Assembly: GCA_946122785.1 (NCBI GenBank)
Contig: CAMGYJ010000005.1
Location: 35,206,002 to 35,270,001, forward strand
Direction: 5' to 3'
Origin: Linum tenue
Lineage: Eukaryota > Streptophyta > Magnoliopsida > Malpighiales > Linaceae
DNA length: 64,000 nt
Positions 8,892 through 20,934 of the stretch are shown here, piece after piece. The number at the start of each line of letters is the position of its first letter. Position 1 is the first letter of the stretch. Position numbers and translations under genes: made by a program. The notes under the pieces were generated by a model. The model was not told the origin of the DNA. It searched no databases and worked only from the letters and a program-made list of their open reading frames with translations.

Positions 8892-11800
8892 ATGACGGGG
8901 TTCACGGTGATCCATAGATGCGTTCTGCTTTCCACGTTTCTAACCTTACAATTACTTCTTTGTATCACTGCTACAGACACTCTGGAAGCTAACCAAATAA
9001 TCGAAGATGGTAGCCTTCTCATCTCCAAAGGTGGTAAATTTGCCTTGGGATTTTTCCATCCAGGTCATTCTAGCAGCAGCAACAGATCATATCTTGGAAT
9101 CTGGTACCATAAAGTAACACCACAAACCGTGGTGTGGGTAGCAAACAGGAACAGTCCCGTCAACAGAACTTCTGGAGTTCTCGCTCTTGATGGCCATGGC
9201 TGCCTTGTTCTCTACAGTAGCCATGACCAAAGAAGGGTCCCCTTGTGGTCTGCTAATGCAACCTCTTCTGTGGATACCTATGTGGCTCAGCTGTTGGATT
9301 CAGGGAATCTGGTCTTGCTCCAAGGTTTGCCAGAACAACGCAGAATGGTGTGGCAAAGCTTTGATTATCCCACAGATACCGCACTCCCGGGAATGAGAAT
9401 TGGTTTGAATCTGAGAACCGGTTTTGATCGGAACTTGACATCATGGAGATCACCCGATGACCCGGGAATTGGCAACTACTCTTTCCAGGTCCACCCAAAC
9501 GGCTCCCCACAGTTCTTCCTTTACCAGAAGCCAAATGGGAACCACTATTGGCGCAGCGGGTCATGGCCGTGGGCGCACTTCCCTGATCTATACAACTACA
9601 CTTTTGTCAACGGAGAAGATGAAGTTTACTTCTCTTTCACGGTTGGCGATGAAAATCTTCTGTTAAGAATAGTGGTTGATGATACAGGAACCATGAAGCG
9701 ATTGAGGTGGCATGAGAATGACGAGAGATGGAAGGAGTACTGGTCGGCGCCCAAGTCCAGATGTGATTACTATGGACAGTGTGGTGTTAACAGCTTATGT
9801 GATCCGAATAATGTCAATAGCTTTGAGTGCACTTGTTTACCTGGTTATGAACCGAGGTCGCCAGGTAGCTGGCGCCTTAGGGATGGATCAGCAGGATGTG
9901 TCAGGAAGCGGTTAAAACCTTCCTCATTCTGTGAACGTGGAGAAGGGTTCTTGAGATTGGATAATATAAAGGTTCCCGACACTTCAGCTGCTGTTTGGGT
10001 TAGCAGGAGCATGACTCAAGCTGCCTGTGAAGAGGCCTGCAGAAGTAATTGTTCATGTTCTGCTTATTCAAGGAGGTATCTTGAAGGGAAGGAAAAGGGA
10101 TGCTTGGCATGGTATGGGGAACTAAATGACACTGTTATATTTCTTGACAGTGGTGATGATCTATTCGTGAGAGTTGATTCACATGAATTGGGTAATTATA
10201 AGCTCATATGTTCAGCTTGAGAAGCTGGTCCTCTTTCAGTTTTTTTTTTCCTCTTTTCTTCCTTTGCACATCATTGCTTCATTGACATTACATTTCAATT
10301 TCCTTCTGGGTCACAGCTGAGAATCTGAGGAAATTATCTGGTGATGATGCTGTGGTGAAGGTTAAGCTGGCAATTGTTGTGCCATCTGTTGCTTCAGTTT
10401 TGTTTGCCATGTCGATATTTGTCTATTTCAGGCTTCGGAGCTGGAAACGGGAGAGAGGTAAGAATCAGGGGAGCCTTTTTATTGTTCACTGCTGTCGCAA
10501 CATTTGAAAACGTTGCCTTTTCCTGTAATGTTAGTCCCCTACGGAAACTGAAATGCTTCTTCGTTCTTTTCAGTGAAGAGCAGATGGATCAAAAGAGTAT
10601 TTGATTCTGCTGGCGGTTCGAATTCCTCTACGGGCAGTTTGGCTGCAACGGTACTTGGAGCAAACACCATTTATCCGGAGCTACCATTTTTTGATTTGCG
10701 TGAAATTATGACAGCCACTCAGAATTTCTCTCCGGCTAACAAAGTTGGTCAAGGTGGTTTTGGGGAAGTTTACAAGGTTAGCAAGAGTAGTAGTCAAATT
10801 ACATTACTTTGTCAAATGCTGTTCTATTAAGATGACCAACCCTATGGGCGCTGTGATTGAATTTTCCAGGGTCAGCTAACAAATGGGGAAGAGGTGGCAG
10901 TAAAAAGACTATCTAGAAGTTCAGGTCAAGGAATTGAAGAGCTGAAGAACGAAGTGGTGTTGATTGCCAGGCTGCAACACAGGAATCTTGTGAAGCTTCT
11001 TGGGTGCTGCATTGAGGATGAAGAACAGTTGCTTGTTTATGAGTACTTGCCAAACAAAAGCTTGGACTCGTTCCTCTTTGGTACGTAAGTTCTATGCAAA
11101 TTCTGCAAGAGCTCCTTTTGCTTTTAGTCTCTTCGTTATTTCATTACAACCATCTTTAGAAGAAGGAATACGTAACAACATTAGGCTACAAAAATTTTGG
11201 CAGATGAGAGGAGGAGCCCTTTACTAGAGTGGAGGATCAGATTCAACATCCTCGTGGGGATTGCTCGTGGGATATTGTACCTTCACCAGGACTCGAGGTT
11301 CAGAATAATACACCGGGATCTGAAAAGCAGCAATGTTCTCTTGGATGCAGAGATGAATCCAAAAATTTCAGACTTCGGCTTGGCTAAGATATTTGACAGC
11401 GATCACACCCAAAACAAGACAAGCAGAGTTGTTGGAACATAGTAAGTATTGGTGATTGATATCATCTTCTACGAAAAACGATGCATTTGTTTAGTTGCAT
11501 GCTATTACAAATTTCATTTGTTGTAACCCAGTATGGAATTGTGAATCATAAGAAGGTTGGCTGAAGGCTGCTAGTTTATCTCAATTTAAGAATTTAACCA
11601 TGTGAGTTTGCTCTCTGGTGCATGCAGTGGCTACATGTCTCCAGAATACGCAGTGTTCGGGAAGTTTTCAGTGAAATCCGATGTGTTCAGCTTCGGTGCC
11701 ATACTACTGGAGGTGGTAAGCGGCAAGAGGATCAATTGCTTTCTCCACGAGGCAGCTCCACGGACATGGATCGGACATGTAAGTAGGAGTCAGGAAATGT

Positions 11801-12184
11801 TCAGCTAGCTATTCGTGTAATTCCATTCTCTGCCATCTCCCAAGGAAAACTATAATGTGATGAATGGACTTTTAGGTATGGAACTTATGGAGTGAGAAGA
11901 GGGTGTTGGAGATCATGGATCCTTCATTGAAGGAATGCTATGTTGCCGAGGAAGCTCTGCGGTGCATCCAGTTGGGGCTGTTGTGCGTTCAGGAAGATGC
12001 AATGGACAGACCAAACATGTCAGCAGTTGTTCTGATGCTGAACAGCGAGACACCGATTCCATCTCCGAAACAACCGGCTTTCGTTTTCAGGCGACCTGGG
12101 GCGGATGCCAATTCGGTGATGGCCGGTGGTGGTGATCCTTGTTCCATCAACGATCTGACTCTAACAGGGGTGGTGTCGCGGTAG
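8892..12184 (+). CDS. G-type lectin S-receptor-like serine/threonine kinase, copy 2 (7 exons, 850 aa)
   Basis: Exons 8892-10191, 10317-10457, 10574-10776, 10870-11080, 11204-11441, 11628-11778, 11876-12184; 2553 bases in frame. Signal peptide ([17 protein letters not shown]), lectin domain with [14 protein letters not shown]-locus glycoprotein and EGF-like region ([14 protein letters not shown]), PAN domain ([14 protein letters not shown]), membrane span about 451-471, then a full kinase: GQGGFG 539-544, Lys560, HRD Asp657, DFG 675-677, [14 protein letters not shown]. Exon phases equal those of the upstream copy, and exons 4, 5 and 6 have identical lengths (211, 238, 151 bases), so the two arose by tandem duplication. 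Differences are concentrated in the ectodomain and the tail. Predicted plasma-membrane receptor; ligand not inferable. Confidence 0.95.
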
Positions 12185-12341
12185 AGAGAACTACAAGTCA
12201 CTTGCAGTTGTGGGGAGACATAGAAGTAGAGTGTACATTGCTTCTGTTCTGTCTCATATTTCGTAGGAGAAAGAGAGTTGAGGCAATAGTTTCATACCAT
12301 AAAAATGCGCAAATGCATAATTAATGCTTGTGCCCCGTAAC

Positions 12342-13050
12342 CTGGGGTGGGCATTGGGTGAGTCGGGTGGATTTTGACCATAAAATACATCCATCCGCGC
12401 TTAAACGGATTGATAATTTTTAACCCACTACCCACCCACATATAGTCTCGGGTTGGGTCGGGCGGATGGTGGATGATTTGGGTGGGTTTGTGGGTTCACC
12501 CACATCACAATGTATATAATATAAAGAAGTCAACTTGACATGATAATAGGCGAATAGAGTTATTTGGGGAAACAAGAAGATGAAATAGAGTGAAAAATGT
12601 TGAATTAGTTCTTAAAATGGATAGAAAGTCCATTATGAAAGAGTTTTCTACAGATTGAGATGATTATCAGGTGCAAGGAACTAAGAAAAATAATTCCACA
12701 AAGGAAAGAGTTGTGATCTAGGCACAAGAATCAGAGGAAAAAATAAAGGGAAGAAGAGGGGATCGCTATTTGGAAGGTTGGCTTTGAGGTTCAAACTTCA
12801 AACTCCAAGAGCAGTCCTAGTTTATGTCTAACGTCTCCACTCTCCCCTCTCTAGCTACGAAGACTTTGATCTTTTTGCTGTTGGGTTGAGCGGGTCACCC
12901 GCACACCCACCCACAACCCACCGACCACCTGACGGATGGCTCCCAGCGCAACCCGTCACCCACCCATAGACCCACCCACTTAACGAAATTCGGGTCAAAT
13001 GCGGGTGGGTCGGCCCAAACCCGCGGATGATCCCCGCATGCCCAGCCTTA
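12342..13050. mobile_element. Non-autonomous hAT element (709 bp)
   Basis: Termini CTGGGGTGGGCAT and ATGCCCAGCCTTA form an imperfect inverted repeat. Flanking octamers CCCGTAAC (12334-12341) and CGCGTAAC (13051-13058) match at 7 of 8 positions. Internal ends carry GGGTGGGT/ACCCACCC runs. No ORF. Belongs to the same GGGTGGGCA family as the element at 7886. Confidence 0.85.
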
Positions 13051-14020
13051 CGCGTAACCTAACCGATCAATACTTGGCATAAATGAAAACTCCTTACAAA
13101 ATTTCTCCGAGAGTAAATGGTTCCTTATAATTTCCTACCAATATATATATATATATATTAGAAAGACAGACATCAATAACGTCTCAGACCGCATTAGAGT
13201 CTAGAGATCAAACGTTCTTGGGATAACCAATATTTCTTTGTGTTGTCAATGAAGATGAGATCACTCTGGAATGTGATTTAGTTGCCGTAGCCTGTGCCCT
13301 GTGGTGTGTACTGCTTGTATACGGCCAAGTTTTGTCTGGGAGGGTAGTGGATACAGGGTTTCTAATTTATTGGAATTGATTAGAGGGTTGGAGGGTCTTT
13401 GTATTTTCTCGGGATGAGATTAGATGCTAACCCCTATATAACGATATTGATCTTAGTAAAGGGTGCTTTAGATGTACGTGATTGGGGTTAGCATCATATT
13501 AATTAATCTAATAGCTTTAGATCAAAATAATAATCTTGGGTTAGAATTAATCAAAGAATAATTTATTAAATATCCCTCAAGCCCTAATATAATACTAACT
13601 TTTTTTTTATCACACCCTACCCTACACCCGCCTCTCATAATTTCTCTCTCACGTCTCTCTTCCACTCTTCCTCCTTTCCCTCTACCTCTTCTCTCTCTCA
13701 CACGATTTCGGCAAGGTGAAGCGAAGAAGACGGTGGTCGATGGGGAAGATAGTAGACGCGGAGGAGAAACGAAAAACACGGCCCTTGCCAGGCGATTGCA
13801 GTCGACGGCGGAGGAGAAACGAAGAATAAGACGTTTGCGGAGGCAGTTGCAGTCGACGATGGAGGAGAATCGAAGAAGTCGATGATTGTAGAGGTGCTCG
13901 CTCGAAAGGAGAAGCCGAAGAAGCCCAGATTGTAAAGGCAGAGGTCGTAGAAGGAGATTTGGATCGCAGAGGTCGTGCTTGCTCGCCCTATTTTCTCTTC
14001 TTTTATTGGATATGGAAAAC
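13051..14020. other. Spacer with (TA)n microsatellite and purine-rich tract
   Basis: A (TA)10-type run lies at about 13141-13160. The stretch 13690-13980 is GA-rich with repeated GAGGAGAAACGAAGAA-like phrases; on the minus strand it gives a long low-complexity frame that I do not accept as a gene. Confidence 0.5.
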
Positions 14021-14860
14021 TTAGGGGTAGTTTGCTTCAAGGATTTGCATCTAGGGATGGCAATTTCGATCTGACCCGTTTTACCCGACCTGTTTGACCT
14101 GTTTTGGGAGGGTCTGACCCGCCCCGTAGGCGGGGCGGGGCGAGCATGAGTAGTCTTATCGACCCGACCTGCCCTGACCCGCCCCATTCTCGACCCATTC
14201 TTGTCTAAATTACATGTAATCTTAGTCAAATTACTTAGGATTTTCCTTTTATTGCATCATATTTTTAGCTATAAGAAAGTTGTAAATTAGTGAAAACCTC
14301 AATTTCTTCAATAATTTAACTACAATTATCATAATATTGTTTGTTTTCTTAGTCTTATAATTAAAATAACGAATATTGCTAATGTTTTTAATATAAATTG
14401 CATACCCATTGGGTCGACCTACTCCGACCCGCGACCCGTGATCAATTACCCGACCTGCCACGGGGCGGGTCTGGGTACCAAGAAACCCGCCCCGCACCTG
14501 CCCCATTGCCATTCCTATTTGCATCATGGATTTGGTACCAAAAAATCAATTATCATGGATTTACACACAATCCGTTGTTTGCTTTAAAAAAATGTTTAGA
14601 TAAATCTGTGAGGCCCGCGAATTTGGGGGTTTTTTTTGCTCCAAATCCATGGGCCCCACAGTTTTATAAATCCCACCTCATACCCTGAGATTTGGAGACA
14701 AGCTGAAAACCCATCAAATCCATGATAAAAATAGCTCAACAAACAAAGGATTTTCTCAAATCCATAATGTCCAAAATCCCTAATAAATCCCAAGGTTTTT
14801 AATTAGCAAATCCATGACAAAAAACCTCGTTATAAAATTCTTGAAGCAAACGACCCCTTA
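14021..14860. mobile_element. PIF/Harbinger-type MITE (360 bp) carrying a nested hAT
   Basis: Inverted ends GGGGTAGTTTGCTTCAAG (14024) and CTTGAAGCAAACGACCCC (ending 14857), flanked by the 3-bp target TTA (14021-14023, 14858-14860), the hallmark of the Tourist/Harbinger group. It is interrupted by a 466-bp hAT. Without it, the element is a short MITE rich in ATGGATTTG-like phrases. No transposase. Confidence 0.9.
14052..14517. mobile_element. Non-autonomous hAT (466 bp) nested in the Harbinger MITE
   Basis: TIR TAGGGATGGCAAT / ATTGCCATTCCTA and perfect 8-bp target duplication TTTGCATC (14044-14051, 14518-14525). Inner ends carry GACCCG/CGGGTC phrases. Confidence 0.95.
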
Positions 14861-15460
14861 AGAAACTGTTTAAGTTTGAGGTTGAAAGACATGATCCAAT
14901 AATCAATGTTCTGTTAATTGTTAACAACCAATTATCTCTAATTAATTTTAATTGAACATTAAATGTTCTGACCTAAATCTATTAACGGCGTTAAATATTT
15001 TGATTAATTGAAATGTAAAGTGAGCTTATTGATTTTGTGTTGTATAGTAACAATTTCATTAACCAAACCGAACCAATTTAAAACTTCCACTCGAGGGTGA
15101 AGTGTCACATCTAGGGGCGGCCAACAATCCGATTCACACTAGACAGAGTCGGATCTAATCGATATTTGGACCGAATTGAATTGGATTGAGTATATTTCGA
15201 TTTGATTTTGGTCCTATGAATTTTTTAAGTATGAAAAAATGGATCTAAAGTGAATTTGGACCAAAAATATCACGTACACCTTTCACGCTTATTGTACGAA
15301 AGGTTAATTTGGCCCAACAAGGGAAATGAATGATCAACTTTTAGCTTACTTATTTATATTGAACATATCATAATAGATTTTTTTTTTGTGTAAACCAGAG
15401 CGCTAAGGCCGCCTCGCCTTTATGTATTAAATAAACGAGGAGTTTGAACCCCAATGAAAT
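14861..15460. other. AT-rich spacer between two Harbinger elements
   Basis: No gene or clear element. It contains a possible B-box-like GTTTGAACCCC complement near 15432-15442, too weak to call a tRNA or SINE. Confidence 0.4.
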
Positions 15461-15463
15461 CAA

Positions 15464-16346
15464 CGGGTCGTTTGCTTCATGGATTTGAAAAATGAGGGTT
15501 TTGGTAAAACTTGGGTTTTGGAAAACCATGGATATATGATGGATTGTGTGGTATTATGGATTTGAACAAGTCTATTGTTTGCTTGATGGATTTGATTATG
15601 GACTTTGTTTGATTAGATTTGTGGATATTAAATACAAATTACCTTGTTATCCTTATTTAATTATATTTCTATATTATAATCCAAATCTTTCATTTAAAAC
15701 TAATCCAAAACATAGAAAGAAATTTTAAACTCTTTACCACTATGTGGATTAATAATTCAACTACAAATATAGAAATGTATTACAATTTGGCACTAATTAA
15801 CAATTCATCTAATAATGTACGCATTATTATGTATCAACTGCAACCAATTGCTCGCTTTATTGCTACAACTCATCATCTTCTTGCTAACACACCGATGTGG
15901 AATCCGACAGTCAATCAAATAATAATGCACAAGATGAGCATAAAGTGTTTTTAGGTGAATCTAACAAATCACATATACATTCATATTTAAATAAAATACG
16001 ATATTACAAAACGAAATGATAAATTCTCATATTTATAAAATACGAAATTATAAAAGTTTATAGTTGCATGACCATTGAATTAAAGTAGGAAAACTTTATT
16101 AAAGAAATAATTAAGAGTAGAATGGTAATTTACCATCATGGATTTTAATCCATCACCCAAATCCCACCTCAAGAGGTGGAACTTCAAAGTCCGTGGGGTC
16201 CACGGATTTGGAACTCCAAAAGAGGTGGGCCCCACAAATTCCATCTTCCTAATTCCCTAAGGCAAACGATGGATTTCGGTTCAAGTCCATGATGGATATA
16301 TTTCCATGACCAAATCCATCACCAAAACCCTCAAGCAAACGACCCG
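15464..16346. mobile_element. PIF/Harbinger-like non-autonomous element (883 bp)
   Basis: Ends CGGGTCGTTTGCTTCATGG and CTCAAGCAAACGACCCG are inverted and match the MITE at 14024 over the GTCGTTTGCTT core. Flanking triplets are CAA on both sides (15461-15463, 16347-16349), a variant of the usual TWA target. Subterminal ATGGATTTG / CAAATCCAT phrases are inverted. The interior is AT-rich without a transposase. Confidence 0.82.
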
Positions 16347-16445
16347 CAAAATTGAAAATACAGCCAATAATTCAACATCAGATCAGGCCTATTAAAAGTA
16401 TTAGTTCCCAACGATAGACCATGGCCTAACTCCTAAGGATGCTAG

Positions 16446-16793
16446 CTAGTCAGCAACAATGTTCCCCTTGTTGAAAATATGACAAACTTCGATCTCCCAT
16501 TCTAGCGCCAGTAGCTTTCGGGTTTCGGAAATCAGCAATGAGTGAGCGCGATGATCCCCTGCCGGCATGATGAGTTTCAGTGTCGTCTGTAAATATGTTT
16601 GGAACACTAATTTTCGTGTGCCAATCTCCCATGCAGTTTGGAGACCATGGACTATCCCCTCAAGTTCTGCCCTCGTAATCGATCCTTCCCCGAGGTTTGT
16701 TGCGAAAGCTCGGATCATGCGTCCATCATCTCTTCTAATAACTCCTCCCGCGACTGCGTTCCCCACCGCATAAGATCCATCCGTGTTCAAACA
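16446..16793 (-). pseudogene. LINE-derived RNase H-like (RVT_3) fragment
   Basis: Minus-strand frame LNTDGSYAVGNAVAGGVIR, then RAELEGIVHGLQTAWEIG and ending HIFNKGNIVAD. The NTDGS Asp, the RAELE Glu and the terminal N-AD motif are those of the RNase H domain found at the end of plant LINE polyproteins and in domesticated RVT_3 proteins. The third acidic site (normally ESDS) is replaced by QTYLQT, and the frame stops right after VAD, so it is a decayed fragment. Confidence 0.8.
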
Positions 16794-17980
16794 CGTCTAG
16801 TCCTGTGGTGGAGGTGTTTCTCGCGAAACCAAATATCCACCGTTGGTGTCAAAATCGTTTCAGGCGTTGTTGATTTGATTGTTTCGCTGTGCAAACTTTT
16901 GCAGAAATGTCAAATATCCACCGCCAAGCGGTGTTGATTTGATCAATGCACTACTGACTTCTTATCTAAGACGACCGTCAAATATCCACCGCTGGGCGAT
17001 GTTGATTTGATCCATGCACCTCATACTTCTAACCAAGAACGAATGTTACTCGGTTCACTCCTCTCCAAACAATGTTCGAATGAGAGTGTTTGAGTTTTTG
17101 GGGAATGTACGTTAAAACTACTCGTATGGAGATTCCTGTGGAGAGCTCTGTGACTATGCTACAACTATTGAGATCCTTCCTGGGCGAAAAGTTTCGCGAA
17201 GGAGTTACAGAGAAAAAGATAAATTGAAACATATGTGTTTATGTGTTGATTTCTGGCTATCCTTTCTCTCTCCTTGCTCCGCTGCTTTTATTCGAAAAGC
17301 ATCTTCGTAGTCTTTATGCTTCGTGAAACCTCTTCCTCAACTGCTCCGTCCTGAACTCGCACGTTTCTCAACTGCCTTGATCTCCTCTTTGCTATGGTTG
17401 GCATGAATCTCCCGCGAAGAAACCACTTTCGCTGCAACGTTGTAAACTTCAACGACACTACACCTCCAATCTTCACTTCTATCCACGTGAGACACACGTG
17501 CACACTAAAGTACCTGAGCCGAGGATCAGTATTGCGTTTCAAACTGCGAGTTGTTGTTTCATGGCTGCAATTTTGTCATGATTTGAGCCACAAAATTATT
17601 AACATAATTGAAACCACGTCGTTGAGATCTCCAACTTGCAACGCCGCTGAACTCACGTCACTACTCACCATAGTAGTATTGTTTATCTCGCGGCGTCGTT
17701 AACCTCGCGACGCCGCAAACATAATTTTTTAAAACCGTAAATATTTTAGGTGTAAACAGGAGGGATCCAGGATACTAGATGATTACGTACGGTACTCTCT
17801 GCTTGTGTCAAACATCTGGCATGTTATCACACCCGCTTCCATTATCTGTTGCTCATGGGCAACCACTCTTCGACAAATGGACTCCAGTTGTTCCAGTTTT
17901 TTTCTCAAAAACATGCATATTCCAGTTCTTCAAAGTGTCCAACACATAACTAATTATCACAATAAATTCCTCTGTTTTCA
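16794..17980. repeat. Unclassified repeat with three copies of an AAATATCCACCG...GTTGATTTGAT module
   Basis: The phrase AAATATCCACCG begins near 16831, 16912 and 16979, each followed by GATGTTGATTTGAT-like sequence. The following 17000-17740 has repeated CGCGAA/TTCGCG words and looks like a TE (possibly LTR) remnant next to the LINE fragment. No ends or coding region could be fixed. Confidence 0.5.
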
Positions 17981-18521
17981 GAACCGGATCGGAGGTTGAA
18001 CTGGAAAAGTTAGTGGTTTAAGGGTTCACTGGTTAACCGTTACAAAACCATTGGTGAACCGTTGGTAGAACCGTTAATGATATATAACATATAAGACTTG
18101 TATATTACACTAATTTAAAAATGAAATTATCATTGACCATAAACAAGTTCAAATTCATATCATCACGAAAATATCTAATAAATCATTCCAACCATCTCAC
18201 AAAAGAAACCATATTTTTTAATTCAAATTAAAAATTACGGTTCTAGTTGGTAGTAGGCAATGTAAAATCGACAATAAGGTTGAGGAAGCATATATAAAAT
18301 AAATAATTATGATTTGATGGTCTTAGTTTATGTTAAAATATATTTTTTTCGTTAAAATAGTGAACCAATGGACCAGTTAAACCGTGTCGGTTCAACTGAT
18401 TTTATGTTGAACCGTGAAAAACCATTTGGTCCATCAATAACCGTTCAAACAATGAACCAAACCGCTATCGTAACTGGTTTGACGGTTCTACTGGTTCGGC
18501 CGTTGATCCGGTTCGGTTCTT
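17981..18521. mobile_element. Putative TIR element with GAACCGG ends
   Basis: Left side begins AGAACCGGATCGG and right side ends CCGGTTCGGTTCT, with further GGTTCA/TGAACC phrases placed inversely inside each end. This resembles short fold-back DNA elements. I could not find a target-site duplication, so the boundaries are tentative. Confidence 0.45.
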
Positions 18522-19370
18522 ATAACAAGGATAAATTCTATCTTAGCCTAACTAATTATTTCAAAAACATTTTCAGCGATTTCTTAATTAACACAATTAT
18601 TTTATTCATATAATTATATTATTATTTTACTTTTTTGCCCAACCTTAGACATATGTCATTTTTTGATGAATCACCCATCCCTTATCATGTGTTGTTGTGA
18701 TTGTATTTCATAGTTAATTAGTGTGAAACTGATTGCTAAAAGCAAAAAAAAAAAAAAAAATCTCGGCTAATGATAATGTATGATATATTGGTTAACAGAT
18801 AACACAATTAACCAATTGATCAAATCGATTAAACTTGAGTTTGATTAATTTGCTTATTGTATTAGTTTGATTGGTTTTTTTATAATATTGTATTTCTAGA
18901 ATTTAAGTGGTAGGTAATTGTCATGGCAACAATTTGAATACCCCTAATTTTGACTTTGTTAAATAAATTGAGTTTGGTCTTTTTGCTTTGTTCAATGATG
19001 CTCCGTGTAAATGCCTTCCCTGTAGCCTAAATCAAAGCAATCAGGCTCGCATGGAGAAAGTAAACCCAAGTTCTGAATTAATAAGCACAAAAAAGCATTC
19101 AGGCCCAAAAACATATTAGAACCGCAAATATATTTACAGTTATACACACAAAAAACCTAAGAAGCTTGTTTTCATAATTAAAAAATAAAAAGCAAAAAGA
19201 CAAAAGACTCTTTCCTCAACAGGAGGAGTCAGGAAAAGGAGAATAAAGTAGATATGGAAGGAGAATGTCCTTATATAATTTGGAGGAGGAGGATAAAGCG
19301 TTACAAGCACTAATCATTGTAGGTGATAGCGATGTACCCTTAATCACTATATAGGGAAGCGCATCAGGGG
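18522..19370. other. AT-rich spacer
   Basis: No gene. An A17-18 tract near 18745 could be the tail of an old retroposon, but no body is recognisable. Confidence 0.4.
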
Positions 19371-19586
19371 CTAAGATCAGGTGATTAAGGGGGTCCCTTA
19401 GTCACATGACTAAGTCAATTTAAGCCATTGAAACTCATTAAAATTCAATGGTTCAGATTTATCTAGTTTAATAAAGGGTAAGGTGGTAATTACTTAATTT
19501 ATTTAACAACTAAATTAAAAAACAAAAAAAGGTGCGGCCTCCGCCCTCCCCGCCTGCGGCCGCCGTTCCTGGGAATTTCTCCGGTC

Positions 19587-19707
19587 GTGGGGTTTTTGTG
19601 TCCCAGTTGGGATTTTGTGTCCCAATTCCAAAAGCCAAAAGTAGACAGCCGTGGGGTTTTTGTGTCCCAGTTGGGATTTTGTGTCCCAATTCCAAAAGCC
19701 AAAAGTA
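19587..19707. repeat. 57-bp exact duplication, 64-bp period
   Basis: The unit starting GTGGGGTTTTTGTGTCCCAG is at 19587-19643 and 19651-19707. Each unit itself contains two GGGATTTTGTGTCCCA-like phrases, so the structure is repeat within repeat. Confidence 0.9.
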
Positions 19708-20040
19708 TAGAGAGAGAGAGTTCTTGTCAACTTTTCCGGCGACGGCGGAGCATTTTTCCGGCGACCAAAGACGGTGGTGGATGATTTTCCGGCAATAGTG
19801 TTGAATTCGTGATGATTGTCAACCTATATTGTAATGTTTATAAGTTCAGTTTGTATTGTTTATACCAATTCAGTTTGTAATGTTTATATGACTATTTTGT
19901 ATATATTGTAATTTGTAATGTTTGTTTGTCTAGTTTGTATACTTTATGTTATGATTTATACACTTTCTATTCATTAATTTGTAATACAAGTTTACTGATT
20001 TGTATTTGTAAGTAGTGTTATTTTGTACTGTTAGTATGTT

Positions 20041-20229
20041 TTGTAATGTTTGTCGAGTTGTTTTGTAATGTTTGTAAGCTTTTTTATTTTGTAATGTTTG
20101 TCGAGTTGTTTTGTAATGTTTGTAAGCTTTGTTATTTTGTAATGTTTGTCGAGTTATTTTGTAATGTTTGTAAGCTTTGTTATTTTGTAATGTTTGTCGA
20201 GTTGTTTTGTAATGTTTGTAAGCTTTGTC
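20041..20229. repeat. 48-bp minisatellite, about four copies
   Basis: The word GTCGAG recurs at 20052, 20100, 20148 and 20196, an exact 48-bp spacing. Each unit contains two TTTTGTAATGTTTGT half-units, so the deeper period is about 24. Because 48 is divisible by 3, all frames stay open and give artificial repetitive proteins. Confidence 0.93.
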
Positions 20230-20934
20230 ATTTTTACAAAACATACAAACCATACAAATCACACTGACATTATGTACAAAATTACTAACAATACACACCG
20301 ACAACACTTGCATTACAAACCACTATTCTTCCCTCTCTCTCCACCGCCGTCGACTCTCTCTCCACCGTTGCCGCCGCCGTCGACTCTATCTCCACCGCCG
20401 CCGCTGACTCAATCTACTGCCATCGCAACCTCTCTCTCACTCTCTCCATCGTCGCACCGCCTCTCTCTCCTCCATTGTCGCCGACGCTCTCTCTCCGCCA
20501 TTGCCTCTCTCTCCTCTGTTTTCCGATGATGAAGACCAGATCTGTTTTTCTCCCCTTCAACGTCGTCGCCTCCGTCGCGATCTCCTTTCCCTCTTTCCAT
20601 CGTCGCACGTCGCCGTCGTGGTCGAGGTCTCCTTTCTCTCTCTCCATCGTCGTCGCCTCTTTTCCATTGTCGCCTTCGTCTTTCTATCTCTCCCGTGGCT
20701 GGCAGCGCAGAAGAGAAGGTGGAGAAAAAAAAATTTATTGAATTTTTTCTAATTCCAGGATTGCCCTTCTTATTAATAAATTAGTCCTTCCATTATCTAT
20801 ACCATTAGATTGATCCAAGGGTTGAGGGGGGCTTAGCCAATTGACTAAGCACCCCCCCTAGTCACCAGATCTGCACTCCGCGATCAGCCTTATCGATCGT
20901 TGTTCGACCTCTTTCTGAATGAGTTATTTCTAGA

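Larger units (their letters stand above)
19376..20876. mobile_element. Putative 1.5-kb TIR DNA element with internal minisatellites
   Basis: Left end AGATCAGGTGATTAAGGGGG continues to CTTAGTCACATGACTAAG. The right end is its imperfect complement (CTTAGCCAATTGACTAAG, then CCCCCCCTAGTCACCAGATC). AGATC lies at both outer edges and could be a 5-bp target duplication or part of the TIR. The interior carries a 57-bp repeat pair, a 48-bp minisatellite and a CT-rich segment like a captured gene leader (20330-20700). No transposase seen. Confidence 0.55.

Noticed and set aside
13522..14229. 235-codon minus-strand ORF
   Set aside because: It crosses the border of two transposons and a purine-rich tract; no start context, splice sites or domain.
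17981..18521. Assigning the GAACCGG element to hAT
   Set aside because: No 8-bp target duplication could be found, so the superfamily was left open.
19930..20313. Repetitive ORFs KAYKHYKTTRQTLQN and NVCKLFYFVMFVELF
   Set aside because: Direct products of a 48-bp minisatellite whose period keeps frames open.
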